A model generated the notes under the pieces. It was not told where the DNA came from, made no database searches, and saw nothing but the letters and a program-made list of their open reading frames with translations. From Embleya sp049739465 (GTDB lineage Bacteria; Actinomycetota; Actinomycetes; Streptomycetales; Streptomycetaceae), in the NCBI RefSeq assembly GCF_049739465.1, contig NZ_JBMHHY010000040.1, forward strand, positions 1 through 64,000: 64,000 bases of DNA, in the 5' to 3' direction. The translations under genes and the position numbers were made by a program. Positions 53,769 through 62,500 of this stretch are shown piece by piece. Every line of letters starts with the position of its first letter. Position 1 is the first letter of the stretch.

Positions 53769-54300
53769 GTGTCCCGCTCCCGGCTCGGGCCGCACGATCC
53801 CGCCGCGGAGCGGCAGTTCCGCCGCCGCCTGCGGAATGCGGGCGACCGGCCCGCGTTCACGGTGCCCCTGTCCGACGGCCTGCGCCTGCACGTGGTCTAC
53901 GAGAACGCCGACGAGGACACGAGCGTGGAATACGTGGCCCACCACCCCGCATGGGAGGAGGCCGAGGCCCTGGCCCGCGACGCCGGACACTGGCGAGGTC
54001 CGGGCCTGTCCTGGTCCGAGCTGACCCAGGCGACCGACAACGCGCTGCCGGGCGGAACGACCACCGACCCCGACACCCGGCTGCTCCTCCTGTTGCCCGC
54101 ACTGGGCGATGCCGACCTGCCATCGGGGGCGGGCGCACGGCTCGCCGCGGTCCTGCGCGACCGCCTCGGCGCCGCGCAGCCCGGTCGGCTCGCCGCCTGC
54201 ATGCTCCGCCGCCAAGGAATGGGAGGCCCTGCCCGTTGGAGCGCCGGCGCGGACGGTGTTCGGGTCAACGATGGCCGCTACTCCTTGAGGGGCCTCGCGT
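53769..54300 (+). pseudogene. Streptomycete hypothetical protein, C-terminus replaced by IS remnant
   Basis: From GTG at 53,769: RLGPHDPAAERQFRRRLRNA, then LSDGLRLHVVYENADEDTSV and DAGHWRGPGLSWSELTQATD. This is a family of soluble proteins I have seen in Streptomyces, about 250 residues. The normal coding character stops at about 54,300, where IS3 transposase sequence on the other strand begins, so the gene has no natural stop. Function unknown. Confidence 0.55.
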
Positions 54301-54309
54301 TTTTCGGAC

Positions 54310-54650
54310 AGGGACCGGCTGTCGGTTCATGCGGCCGGTCGCAACTCTTCGAACTCGGCGCGTACTTCGCGTGGCGGGCGGTCTCCCACGGCCGAGTGAA
54401 GGCGTTTGCGTTTGTACCGGAATTCCATGTACCGGGTGATATCCCGTCGGGCTGTGTCGCGAGTCGGGTTGACTCACGGGTGAGACCCGCTCGTTCTTCG
54501 ATACCCCGAAGAAGGATTCGGCCACGGCGTCGGCGTGTCCTGGTCCGGGTCGACGGGCCACGACGGCGTGCGGGCCGCTCCACCTCGGACGCGCCCGCCA
54601 CCTCACCCACAACCACCACGTCCCGACGGCCACGCAGCAGCGGAATGTCA
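54310..54650 (-). pseudogene. IS3-family transposase C-terminal relic
   Basis: The minus strand encodes GHADAVAESFFGVSKNE (the DDE glutamate region) and, in another frame, FRYKRKRLHSAVGDRPPREV, the conserved C-terminal end of IS3 OrfB. The intervening sequence is scrambled by frame changes. It lies between two truncated host genes. Confidence 0.55.
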
Positions 54651-54728
54651 CTCGCCGTGGATACCGTCACCGGCGTTCGAGCCGACGGCGGCCCGGGTAT
54701 CGGGCGCCGGGAATCAAGGGGGCCAAGC

Positions 54729-56745
54729 GTGTCGGACGGTGCGTCGGAAAACGGGGTCGGGCCCGGGTCGACCGTCGAACTGCTCGTGGCTGTCGGGCGT
54801 ACGGACTATCTCGGCGCCGCCCTCGATCGTGAGACCCAGCGGTTCCTCGGGCTGTCGGCGAGCGGTGTTCCGCCGCTCAGCCTGGTGGACGCGATCATCG
54901 CCGCCCACTGGACGCCGGGCCTCAAGGTCCTCGTACACAACGAGCAGGCCCTCGACGGTGTCCCGGGTCTGCGCGATCGGCTCACCACCACCGGGGATCC
55001 GCGGCTCGCACTCGCCGTACTCCAGGGGAGGACGTGGACCAAGCGCGATCACCGACAGGTGCTGGCCGGTGCGGACCCGCGGCCGCAGTGGCGGGACCTG
55101 TGGGCCTCGGTGCGCCGATGGCTGATCGACGGCGACGCCGGTCCCGCCCTCGCCGCGGCCGCGGTGTGTCCGTTTCCCGACGTGCCCACCCATCTGCTGT
55201 CGGAACCGGAGGTCCGGCTGAGCCGGGCCGAACTGCTTCGCGCGTTGTCGTCCCTGCGTACGCACGGTGGTGAAGACGCGCTGCGTCGGGTGTTCGACGC
55301 CCCGCGGGTGGGTCTGTTTCCCGACGTCCGGGAACTGCTCGAAGCGGCCGTCGGCGCGGGTGTCGACGTGCTGCGGGCCGCGGTGGTCGAAGCCGAGGGC
55401 ACGGTAGGTCTCGTCGAGGAACTGCGCCACGCGGACACCTACTCCGAAGCCGCGGACAGTCTCGTCCGGCGCGCCGACGTCGACGCGCCCACCCTCCTGA
55501 CGGCGCACGAGCAGGCACCCTTCGGGCCGCACACGGCCCAGGCACTGGCGGAACGCCCGGACTGCCCACCGGAATTGCTGATCGCGCTGTGTCGGACCCA
55601 CCCTCGCCCCGACCAGCTCCTGAGGTCCTCCGTCACCACGCCACCCGTCACGATACTCGGCGAACTCGCGCCGCAACGCGTCACGGCGAAGGTGCTGGAG
55701 GTCCTGGTGGAGCGTTGCGCGGACGGCGGCCCGATCGGCGAATACCTGTTCACCCATGCCCGCCCGGCCAAGGCCGTGCCGGCACTCGCGCACAAAGTCG
55801 ACCCCTTTGCGCCCGGGCCCGTATGGGAGGGATTCCACGTCCGCCTCGCCGAAGTCGTCCGCGCCGGACTGGGAGCCGACGCGGCGGCATGGCGCGCGGT
55901 GGCCGAACTGCTGCACCGATTCCGAGGCACCGTGACCGAACTGGTGGACAAAGGGGTCCGTCAGGCGACCACGAACGCCGTCGCCTCCACCCCGTGGCCC
56001 GCCGCGGCGGACGCACCCGGCCATACCGAGCCACCACGCCTGGACGTGCGCCGCCGGGCGTTCATCTCGCTTGCCGACGCCGCCGCCGATCGGACCATGG
56101 ACGCGCTGACACCGCACATGGACGACCGGACCGCGTACGACGTCATCGTGCACGGCCGATGGCGCCCCGCCCGCCTGGCGGAACTGATCGCCGGCGCCCC
56201 GAGCCGTGAACTCGCCCTCACCGCCCGCCACCCCCGCCTGCCCGCCGACGCGGTGGCCCCCCTCGCGGCACTGGACGACCCGGAGATGAACGCCGGGCTC
56301 GTCTACCAGGTCCACGCCAACGGCCGCCTGCTCCACGACATCGTCCAAGGCATCCCGCGACGACCTCACCCCGACGGCACCCGCCTCGCGCTCTCCCCGG
56401 CACTGCGCGCCGAACTCCTCCCCGAGGACGGCAGGTACCTCCCACGGCAGTGGCTGACCCCGTTCGTCGGCTCCGGAGACCCGGAACTCCTCGCCGCCGC
56501 ACTCGGCGTCGTACAAATAAGCAGCCGGCATCTGCAACTGAAGATGGTATTGGGCCGGTGGGAACGCGCGGGTCGTGACGCGGTCGAGGTTCCCCACAGG
56601 TTCTCCGACACCACCAAGACCCTGATCGCCAAGCTTCGCGCCGATCCCGATCAGCGAGCCGCGCTGGAAACCCTGCGCGAACACGTCCACGACGCCGAGT
56701 CCGCCGAAAGCCTCGCCAAACGTCTGCGCACCACGACCACGCGTT
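54729..56745 (+). CDS. Large hypothetical protein with HEAT-like helical repeats, 3' end altered
   Basis: About 670 residues of good coding sequence from GTG at 54,729 (SDGASENGVGPGSTVELLVA). Repeated leucine-rich helices such as LSRAELLRALSSLRTHGGED, ALAERPDCPPELLIALCRTH and SREL-ALTARHPRLPADAVAP suggest HEAT/ARM-like repeats. The usual end is lost. After SLAKRLRTTTTRSLPQL the frame stays open, through sequence that codes on the opposite strand, past the tRNA gene to 57,197. The natural stop therefore seems deleted. No family name or function can be given. Confidence 0.6.
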
Positions 56746-56901
56746 CCCTGCCCCAACTCTGTACGGAACATCTTGAGGTACACGTGTCCGTACTTCGTCC
56801 GCACCCGCAGTATGGCCACCTCGTCCAAGACATGTTCGGCGTATTCGTACAATACCAGGGCGAGTTGTCGTCGGTCGGTGTCGTCGAACCCGGTCATCGC
56901 C
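56746..56901 (-). pseudogene. N-terminal fragment of an unknown gene
   Basis: The minus strand from ATG at 56,901 reads MTGFDDTDRRQLALVLYEYA, then EHVLDEVAILRVRTKYGHVY. Coding then ends at the junction with the plus-strand gene at about 56,745. Composition is clearly coding. The gene is truncated after about 50 residues by the same junction. Confidence 0.45.
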
Positions 56902-57051
56902 CCACGGTACCGGCGCCGCCGGGCGGGTCGCGGTTCCCGAGTGACGGCGAGAACGAGGCCACAGCGGTGCGAGTGGCGGAACTCGACGGCACGCTCGCAC
57001 AACGCCGGCCCGGACAACCGACTCGTGGGCCCGGACGAGACACCCGAAAAG

Positions 57052-57080
57052 GAGGAGCCCGGCCATCGGCCGGGCTCCTC
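57052..57080 (-). terminator. Rho-independent terminator of the tRNA gene
   Basis: GAGGAGCCCGGCC and GGCCGGGCTCCTC form a perfect 13-bp stem with a 3-base loop. On the minus strand the stem is followed by CTTTTCGG. It lies 6 bp downstream of the tRNA 3' end. Confidence 0.85.
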
Positions 57081-57085
57081 GACAC

Positions 57086-57163
57086 TGGTAGCGGGGGCAG
57101 GATTCGAACCATGCGACCTCTGGGTTATGAGCCCAGCGAGCTACCGAGCTGCTCCACCCCGCG
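57086..57163 (-). tRNA. Initiator tRNA-fMet (anticodon CAT)
   Basis: The minus strand folds as a tRNA. The acceptor is CGCGGGG with CCCCGCT, the anticodon arm is GGGCTCATAACCC with three G-C pairs (the initiator hallmark), and the T-arm contains GGTTCGAATCC. CCA is encoded at the 3' end. The first base pair is mismatched (C opposite T), as in bacterial initiator tRNAs. A strong terminator follows immediately. Confidence 0.95.
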
Positions 57164-57463
57164 TCGGTACGACCAGCCTACGGATTCCGAGCGGTGAGCG
57201 CGTCCCCTTTTTCTCCGTGCCATCACTCCCGGATGGGCTCACCACCCGTGTCCGATCCCCGAACGTGCGGATCGCCGGCCCGAGTTGGCCATCGGGCGGC
57301 GGATGCGCGTCGTCGCACCACGGTGCCCGGACGCACGACGGCCCTGCCCTGCCTGCCTCCGGCGCGTCTTTCGCTCGTGGTCGAGGCGGGCTATTCGCCT
57401 CTGGGTGCGGCCCGGCCCGGGGAGTGCCCGGACCGGGCCGCGTGGCGCGTGGGGGAAGACGGG

Positions 57464-58264
57464 CTACTGGAAGATGCCGACCCAGTAGTCCAGGTTCGAA
57501 TTGTGCAGTTTGGAGAAGCTCAGCAGCGGCGAATTCGAATTGGCCACGGTGCACGACTGCGGCGCCGTCTGGCCGGGAATTGTCGTCCCGGTGTCCACGG
57601 TTCCGATGATCACGCCATTCTGGTCGATGACCGGTCCGCCGGAGTCGCCGGAGCACACCATTGCACCGTTCCCGACATACCAGGAATGCGTGAGGTCGGC
57701 GGTTTTCGTGATGGTGAAATCGCCCTGTCGGAGGTATCGAGTGTTCCCGGCGGTGTCGTTGTATCCGTATCCGTTGACCCGGACACCCGTTCCGGTCGGA
57801 TACGCCGAGGTGGTGTTGTACGGAAACGCCAGGGATCCCGAGACATGATCGGTGAGTTGCAGGATGACGGTGTCCGTGCGATCGGTGTCGACGTAGACCG
57901 TCGTCATCTGATTGACGCCGTAATGCGAGCCGTAACCGCCGGTGCTGCTGCCGTTGTACACGTGGACCTGGTTGACGGCGGTGACCAGGTTGCCGGCGTC
58001 GTCCTCGAAGCAGTGGCGGGCGGTGAGGACGAGCTTGCTGTTTCGGTCTCCCGGGGTCCGGCTGATCAGGGCGCCGGAACACGACCCGGCCGGATAGTCG
58101 ACGTTGATCGACACCATGCCGCCCGCTTCGGTCTCCCAGTCGAGCGCCCGCCCGCCCGTGACGGCGGAGGCCGGCGCCGGGACGCCGATGAGCACGATCG
58201 CCGCGGAGAGCACGGCGGACATCATCAGGGTGATCGTTTTTCTCCGGCTCGGTCGCCTGATCAT
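57464..58264 (-). CDS. Secreted trypsin-like serine protease (S1 family)
   Basis: 266 residues from ATG at 58,264 behind AGAGGAGAG. The signal peptide of about 34 residues ends PAPASA before VTGGRA. The catalytic triad is H84 (LTARHCF), D131 (RTDTVILQL) and S208 (CSGDSGGPV). Six cysteines could form disulfides. An extracellular chymotrypsin-fold protease, with no C-terminal anchor. It is complete, monocistronic, and of lower GC with more A/T-ending codons than its neighbours. Confidence 0.92.
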   Translation of the reverse strand: MIRRPSRRKTITLMMSAVLSAAIVLIGVPAPASAVTGGRALDWETEAGGMVSINVDYPAGSCSGALISRTPGDRNSKLVLTARHCFEDDAGNLVTAVNQVHVYNGSSTGGYGSHYGVNQMTTVYVDTDRTDTVILQLTDHVSGSLAFPYNTTSAYPTGTGVRVNGYGYNDTAGNTRYLRQGDFTITKTADLTHSWYVGNGAMVCSGDSGGPVIDQNGVIIGTVDTGTTIPGQTAPQSCTVANSNSPLLSFSKLHNSNLDYWVGIFQ

Positions 58265-58631
58265 ATCTCTCCTCTGATTTTGCGCCGGAATCGACGCGGC
58301 TCCAACTCTTCAAGGCGACACCGGGGCCGGAGAAGGCGACTTCGAGCCATGTTCCCGCCCTCGGGTATCAACCGGAAAAGCGGAATCCGATATTTCTTTT
58401 GCGGTCCCGTAAATCGAAAGCGGCGGGGACGGATGTTCCCCCCGTTGGGAGAATCTGTGGGGCGGAGGACGAAGTCGCCTGTCGGTGGCCGTTCGTGTCG
58501 TTGCTGATCGGTGTCCTTTCGAGGGCCACCCCGGCGGGTGGGGCCTGGAATGCCCGGCCGATCGGCGGGTCTTGGCGTCGTTGAGCCGAACCGGGTTCGC
58601 AGGCGTGGCGGTTCCTACAGTGCCTCTCGGG
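58265..58631. other. Intergenic region upstream of the repeat
   Basis: Contains the upstream region of the protease gene. A stretch at about 58,486-58,550 (GGCCGTTCGTGTCG, later CCCCGGCGGGTGGGGCCTGG) resembles 1,133-1,195 next to the old repeat copy. No gene is supported. Confidence 0.4.
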
Positions 58632-58823
58632 TGTGTCGTCTCAGCGGGGTTGTGCGGATGTGGTCCTCTGACCTGGGGTGCGGCACGGATTGAGAATATT
58701 GATTCGTGTTTCGTGGCCTGGGGTTTCGGTGTGTGGTGTCGGGTGTGTCTTTCGGTGGGACGTCGGTTGACCTGCGGTGCTGCAGGGTTTGAGACGGCCG
58801 GGCAACGCGGTTGAGAATTCCCT
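58632..58823. repeat. 192-bp MITE-like repeat, copy 2
   Basis: Same element as 49,690-49,881 with one base difference and the same orientation. It abuts the 5'-truncated gene at 58,824. Imperfect terminal inverted repeats and two internal hairpin-TTGAGA units are present. No target duplication is visible. Confidence 0.85.
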
Positions 58824-59108
58824 AGCACCGGCCGCTGCATCGTGCCGTGGGGCGTGTGCCCCGACCACGGCGCCACCCTGCGCTCCAACGCGATCCGCAG
58901 CAGCTGGTGCACGGACCTCACGTGTCTGAACGCCTGGAGCTACGACCGGCTGGCCGCCCCGTGCCCGGAGGTGGCCACGCACACCGTCCGGGCCGATGAC
59001 GGCAGCACCGAGTACGGCGTCTGCGACGGCCACGCCATCGGGGCCCGTCTCCAAATCGTCGGCGGCCGGGTTCTGCCCGGCGCTCCGAACCACCGCCCGA
59101 CCGCCTGA
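58824..59108 (+). pseudogene. Hypothetical cysteine-rich protein, N-terminus lost
   Basis: Immediately after the repeat the plus strand reads STGRCIVPWGVCPDHGATL, then SWCTDLTCLNAWSYDRLAA and GVCDGHAIGARLQIVGG, with a stop at 59,106. It matches a streptomycete family of Cys/His-rich proteins of about 120-130 residues. The missing 5' part lies where the repeat begins. GTG at 58,842 could start a shorter product, but no ribosome binding site is seen. Confidence 0.55.
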
Positions 59109-59313
59109 TCCACCGGGCCCGCGCCCGGTGCCGCCGGCCGTGGTCGGCTCGTCGGGCTCCTGGTCCTCGATGTACCTCCCTCCCCCTTCAGAGTGCGCCT
59201 GGGCGCCCTTTTGCTTCAAGGGTCGCGAAGAGGCTCCTGAGCTGCGCCTTTCATTCCTCTCGCCGAGGGTCGCGGTTGAGTGACGTCCACGCCGGCGAAG
59301 CGTTGATCCGGGC

Positions 59314-59706
59314 ATGGACGAGCAGGCAGACCCGGTGACGACCGCGACACGGGCGGAGCTTCGCGTGCGGGGGCGCCACGCACGCCGGTACCTCGTCCGG
59401 GGCTGGACGCGATCCGGGCGGACGACGGTACGGGAGGACCCGAGCAGCCTGGTGTCCATGGTGGAGTTGGCGGCGCTCGTGCGGGCGCTGGAGGTGGTGG
59501 AGACGGCATCGGCGGTGCCGGACGGGCTGACCGGGCAGGCCGCTCTCGGGTGGCGGGCGGGGACGACCGCCGCGCTGACGGCCCTGCGGACGGCGGTCGA
59601 GTACCAGGCCGCACTGCTGCCCCCGCCGCCCCGGCCCCGCCGCGACCCGGCATCTCCGGGGGAGCAGCCGGGGGAGCAGGCCGGCATCGATTGGTGCCAG
59701 GGGTAG
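59314..59706 (+). CDS. Hypothetical protein
   Basis: 130 residues from ATG at 59,314 (MDEQADPVTTATRAELRVRG). Predicted helical (VSMVELAALVRALEVVETAS, TTAALTALRTAVEYQAALL), then a Pro-rich linker ending GIDWCQG. No family recognised. Resembles small plasmid or phage-associated accessory proteins, but that is only an impression. Confidence 0.5.
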   Translation: MDEQADPVTTATRAELRVRGRHARRYLVRGWTRSGRTTVREDPSSLVSMVELAALVRALEVVETASAVPDGLTGQAALGWRAGTTAALTALRTAVEYQAALLPPPPRPRRDPASPGEQPGEQAGIDWCQG

Positions 59707-59867
59707 GGGTTGTTCGCCGGTCGCGGACGGACGTCGGTGTCGTGCCGACCCGCGCCGCCCGCGGCCGGCTCGGTGGTCGAAGCATGACGACCCAGGCTGA
59801 AGAGCCGTTCGTTAACGGCACCCCCACGTGCGCGGCCGGGCGCGAGGGCTGATCTGTGCCCAGGCGC

Positions 59868-60010
59868 CTACCGGGTGGCGGGCAGCTCGCGCCCGATGTC
59901 GACGAGGAACGCCGTCGGCACGTCGGCCCGCATCCACTCCTGCCCGTGGGCGGAGACCATGTGGTCGCGGCCGTGCAGCAGCGGGCCGACGTGCTGCGCC
60001 ATCACGTCCG
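59868..60010 (-). pseudogene. C-terminal fragment of an unknown gene
   Basis: The minus strand reads MAQHVGPLLHGRDHMVSAHG, then QEWMRADVPTAFLVDIGREL and a stop at 59,868. Composition is clearly coding. Its 5' part is cut at about 60,010, where the plus-strand fragment begins. Confidence 0.35.
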
Positions 60011-60440
60011 CTGCCGGGGACGACATCGCGTGGATCGGCGAGGCGGCGGACTTCGAGTTCGGCCACTGCGTCACCTTCGGCAGGGGCCGCGCATGCGTGG
60101 AACTCCTCGCCCGGATGGGGACCGACCCACGGACCACCGTCCCGATGGGCCTCGTCGACGCCGACGAGACGCATGCCGACACCGAGGTACGAACAATCCG
60201 GGCCGGCACCGGGGCACCACCGGTCCGAGACGGACCCGGACCGGCTCGAGCCGGCCATGATTCGCACGGGGCTCCTCATGCCGGACAGGCGCGGTTCCCA
60301 CGAGGTCGGACTCGACGCCGACGACCCCCGCAAGCGCGCCCTTCGCACGGGCGAGACCGAGTACGGCCTCGAACTCCCCAGCCGACTCCTCCCCGCGACG
60401 GACACCTCACCGCAGCCGGCCCGCACCAGGACCGCCCCGA
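60011..60440 (+). pseudogene. DUF6461-like gene, start lost and frameshifted
   Basis: The plus strand begins TSAAGDDIAWIGEAADFEF, then GHCVTFGRGRACVELLARMG. The codon before this is ATC where ATG would be expected. Near 60,200-60,260 the frame changes and the C-terminus reads IRTGLLMPDRRGSHEVGLDA, then LRTGETEYGLELPSRLL. The pattern recalls DUF6461 proteins of Streptomyces. Assignment is tentative. Confidence 0.4.
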
Positions 60441-60568
60441 CACCTGAGACCACGCGAACCACCCGACGCCACCGGTGACCGCCACCGACGCGCTTTCCCT
60501 CACACCGGCACGACCGACCGCCGCTGCGCCGCCCCGCCCGCCTAGGTGGTTCACGCAGGCGCGGGCGG

Positions 60569-61693
60569 CTACATCTCCCAGCGTCGGTCGGGCCGCTGCG
60601 CCCAGGCCCATTGCCGGCCGGGTTCGACGGTGATCCCGAAGTCGTAGCCGTGCACTTGGTGTTCGTCCTGCCATTGCAGGGCGGCGTCGACCTCGTCCCA
60701 CAGCCTGCGCGGCCCGCCCTGGACGGCCTTGCCGATCCCGGGCCGGTCGTCGACCACCGCCCAGGAACGTCCTGTGTCCCACAGCTGCCACACGGTCCCG
60801 CCTCCGAGTGTGCGAAGCCGCACGTCGGGGAGTCTCAACGCGACGGCGTGGGTGAAGTTCCCGTCCCCGTACAGCGACTCCAACACCCACCCCACCTCCG
60901 CCTCCTCCGTGGCGGGCTCGGCCTCGCGCACCGCCTCGAAGGCCGCCCCGCCCCCGTTGCGTTCGCCGCGCAACTCCATGAACGCCACGCTGCGCACGAA
61001 CTTTCCCGACGCGGTGCGGCCGTCGTCGTCGACGACCAGGCGCAGGAGCGCGCCCGCGCCGAAGCCGGGCGACCACGGCGCGACGATCACCGCGCCGGGG
61101 CGGGCCTGTTCGATCCACGCGTAGGGCACGCGGTGGGTGAACGCTGCGGTGGCGTGCACCCGATCGAATACCCCGGCGTGGGCCGCGCCGAGGGTGCCGT
61201 CGCCGGCGAGCACGGTCGGGGACAGGCCGAGTCGGGTGTGTGCGGCGCGGGCCGCGGCTGCGAGGGTGGGGTCGATCTCGACTGAGACCACGTTCTCGCC
61301 GCCCAGGTGCCAGGCGAGGAGGGCTGCGGTCCAGCCGGGTCCGGTGCCGATCTCCAGGATCCGTTGGCCGGGGCGTACGTCGAGTTCGGTGAGGAAGGAG
61401 GCGACGGCGCGGTAGTCGCTGAGCGAGCTGCTCGCCAGGTCGCCGATCGTGTCGCTGGTGCCGTCGTCGACCTGGGTGACCACAGGTCCCGGCCGCACCA
61501 CGACCTCCTCCCACGTGGTGGGGTCGGTGTGTCGGTCCACCGCGGTGTACCGGCCCGAGACGGGGTCGGCGTGCCAGATCACGTCGGGCGCGAACGCGGC
61601 GCGCGGCACGGCGAGCATGGCCTCGCGTATCCACGGGGTGGGGAAGGCGCCCTCGGCGTCGAGGGCGCCCACGATCGCGGCGTCGTCGTGCAC
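60569..61693 (-). CDS. Protein-L-isoaspartate O-methyltransferase-like enzyme
   Basis: 374 residues from GTG at 61,693. The SAM-binding motif ILEIGTGPGWTAALLAWHL lies at about residue 110, preceded by PIMT-type SDYRAVASFL and followed by HATAAFTHRVPYAWIEQ and ARPGAVIVAPWSP. It is longer than housekeeping PIMT (about 210-230 residues), with a C-terminal extension of about 170 residues containing FTHAVALRLPDVRLRTLGGG and the terminal GRQWAWAQRPDRRWEM. Such extended PIMT homologues occur in RiPP clusters, where they methylate Asp to form aspartimide. Its start overlaps the stop of the 43-residue peptide gene (TAGTG). Confidence 0.85.
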   Translation of the reverse strand: MHDDAAIVGALDAEGAFPTPWIREAMLAVPRAAFAPDVIWHADPVSGRYTAVDRHTDPTTWEEVVVRPGPVVTQVDDGTSDTIGDLASSSLSDYRAVASFLTELDVRPGQRILEIGTGPGWTAALLAWHLGGENVVSVEIDPTLAAAARAAHTRLGLSPTVLAGDGTLGAAHAGVFDRVHATAAFTHRVPYAWIEQARPGAVIVAPWSPGFGAGALLRLVVDDDGRTASGKFVRSVAFMELRGERNGGGAAFEAVREAEPATEEAEVGWVLESLYGDGNFTHAVALRLPDVRLRTLGGGTVWQLWDTGRSWAVVDDRPGIGKAVQGGPRRLWDEVDAALQWQDEHQVHGYDFGITVEPGRQWAWAQRPDRRWEM

Positions 61694-61824
61694 TACGGCT
61701 TGTCCTTCTTGCGGCGTCCCGGGCCCGGGTCACCGATGCCGGGCAGGGCGCCGTCCTGCTTCTGCTTGGGGTCGGGCTGGGGCGGATCCGGCTGGGGCGC
61801 CGGCGGTTTGCTGTGATCACCCAC
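61693..61824 (-). CDS. Short Asp/Pro-rich peptide, candidate RiPP precursor
   Basis: 43 residues from GTG at 61,824, 9 bp after GGAGG (reading GDHSKPPAPQPDPPQPDPKQ, then KQDGALPGIGDPGPG and a basic tail KKDKP). The stop TAG shares its G with the GTG start of the methyltransferase, implying translational coupling. The Asp-Gly step is the typical site of aspartimide formation. Imiditide-type RiPPs consist of just such a small precursor and a PIMT homologue, so this is a plausible pair. Alternatively it is only a leader peptide. Too short for ordinary gene callers. Confidence 0.5.
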   Translation of the reverse strand: MGDHSKPPAPQPDPPQPDPKQKQDGALPGIGDPGPGRRKKDKP

Positions 61825-61961
61825 GACGGGGCCTCCACACGTCCTCGGAAGCGAGATGACGTTCCGAGCATGACGCGACACGACGAGCAACTGCAAGACC
61901 GCGAGCCGGTGTCCCGACGCATCCGTGCTCGATCCGCCCGTCCGATACACGGACCGCCTCG

Positions 61962-62216
61962 GTGACCCGACGGCGGTCGTCATGTCATGGCCTCACAAAG
62001 GCCGAGCGGGAACTGAACAAGCTGGACGCGGCTCGTCGGGCGGGCCTGGAGCGGGGCATGGCGGCGGTGGCCCGGGATCCGTACGGGCGCGGTACCTCGG
62101 CCGCGCGGCCCGGTTACGAGGACTGCCGGGACACGGCCGTGGGCGACGTCATGGTGCGCTACGAGATCTCGAAAGGCCTCCTCCTGGTGACCGTCGTCCG
62201 GATGGTTCCGCTCTGA
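61962..62216 (+). CDS. ParE/RelE-like small protein
   Basis: 84 residues if started at GTG 61,962. The protein-like part begins GLTKAERELNKLDAARRAG and continues ARDPYGRGTS, YEDCRDTAVGDVMVRYEIS and LLLVTVVRMVPL. The C-terminal alternation of strands resembles ParE/RelE toxins and the relic at 1,258-1,437. No antitoxin gene is seen next to it. The first dozen residues (MTRRRSSCHG) may be out-of-place sequence, so the true start could be lost. Confidence 0.5.
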   Translation: MTRRRSSCHGLTKAERELNKLDAARRAGLERGMAAVARDPYGRGTSAARPGYEDCRDTAVGDVMVRYEISKGLLLVTVVRMVPL

Positions 62217-62404
62217 CTTCGCCGGGGGCGGGGTTGCGGACACCTGTTCGGGTTCCCGCCTGTCCCGCGCCGAGCATCACCGACGGGTGAGCGTATGTAT
62301 ACAACTGCTTCGTGCGTCACCGGGTGTATCGGATCGGCGAGGCGCAGCACGAGCCCGCGTCGGTTCCCACCGTCGGACGGAACGACCGTCGGAGTTGAGT
62401 GGTT

Positions 62405-62455
62405 TTCCCACATGAAATTCCTTACGGGATATGTGGTGAGGAATTCTGTGCGGAT
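62405..62455 (-). terminator. Hairpin downstream of the pentapeptide-repeat gene
   Basis: CACATGAAATTCCT at about 62,409 pairs with AGGAATTCTGTG at about 62,440 (12 bp with a two-base bulge). It lies 45 bp after the stop of the minus-strand gene at 62,501 and is AT-richer than the surroundings. Probable terminator. Confidence 0.5.
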
Positions 62456-62500
62456 GTCGTCCCGGTGGGATGTTCACGCCCGCCTGCCCGACCGACTCGG

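Noticed and set aside
54714..57017. Minus-strand open frame of 767 codons
   Set aside because: Antisense of the helical-repeat gene. Only residues from the ATG at 56,901 to about 56,745 look coding.
57086..57163. tRNA as an integrated-element attachment site
   Set aside because: No second copy of the tRNA 3' end and no integrase gene were found in the window.
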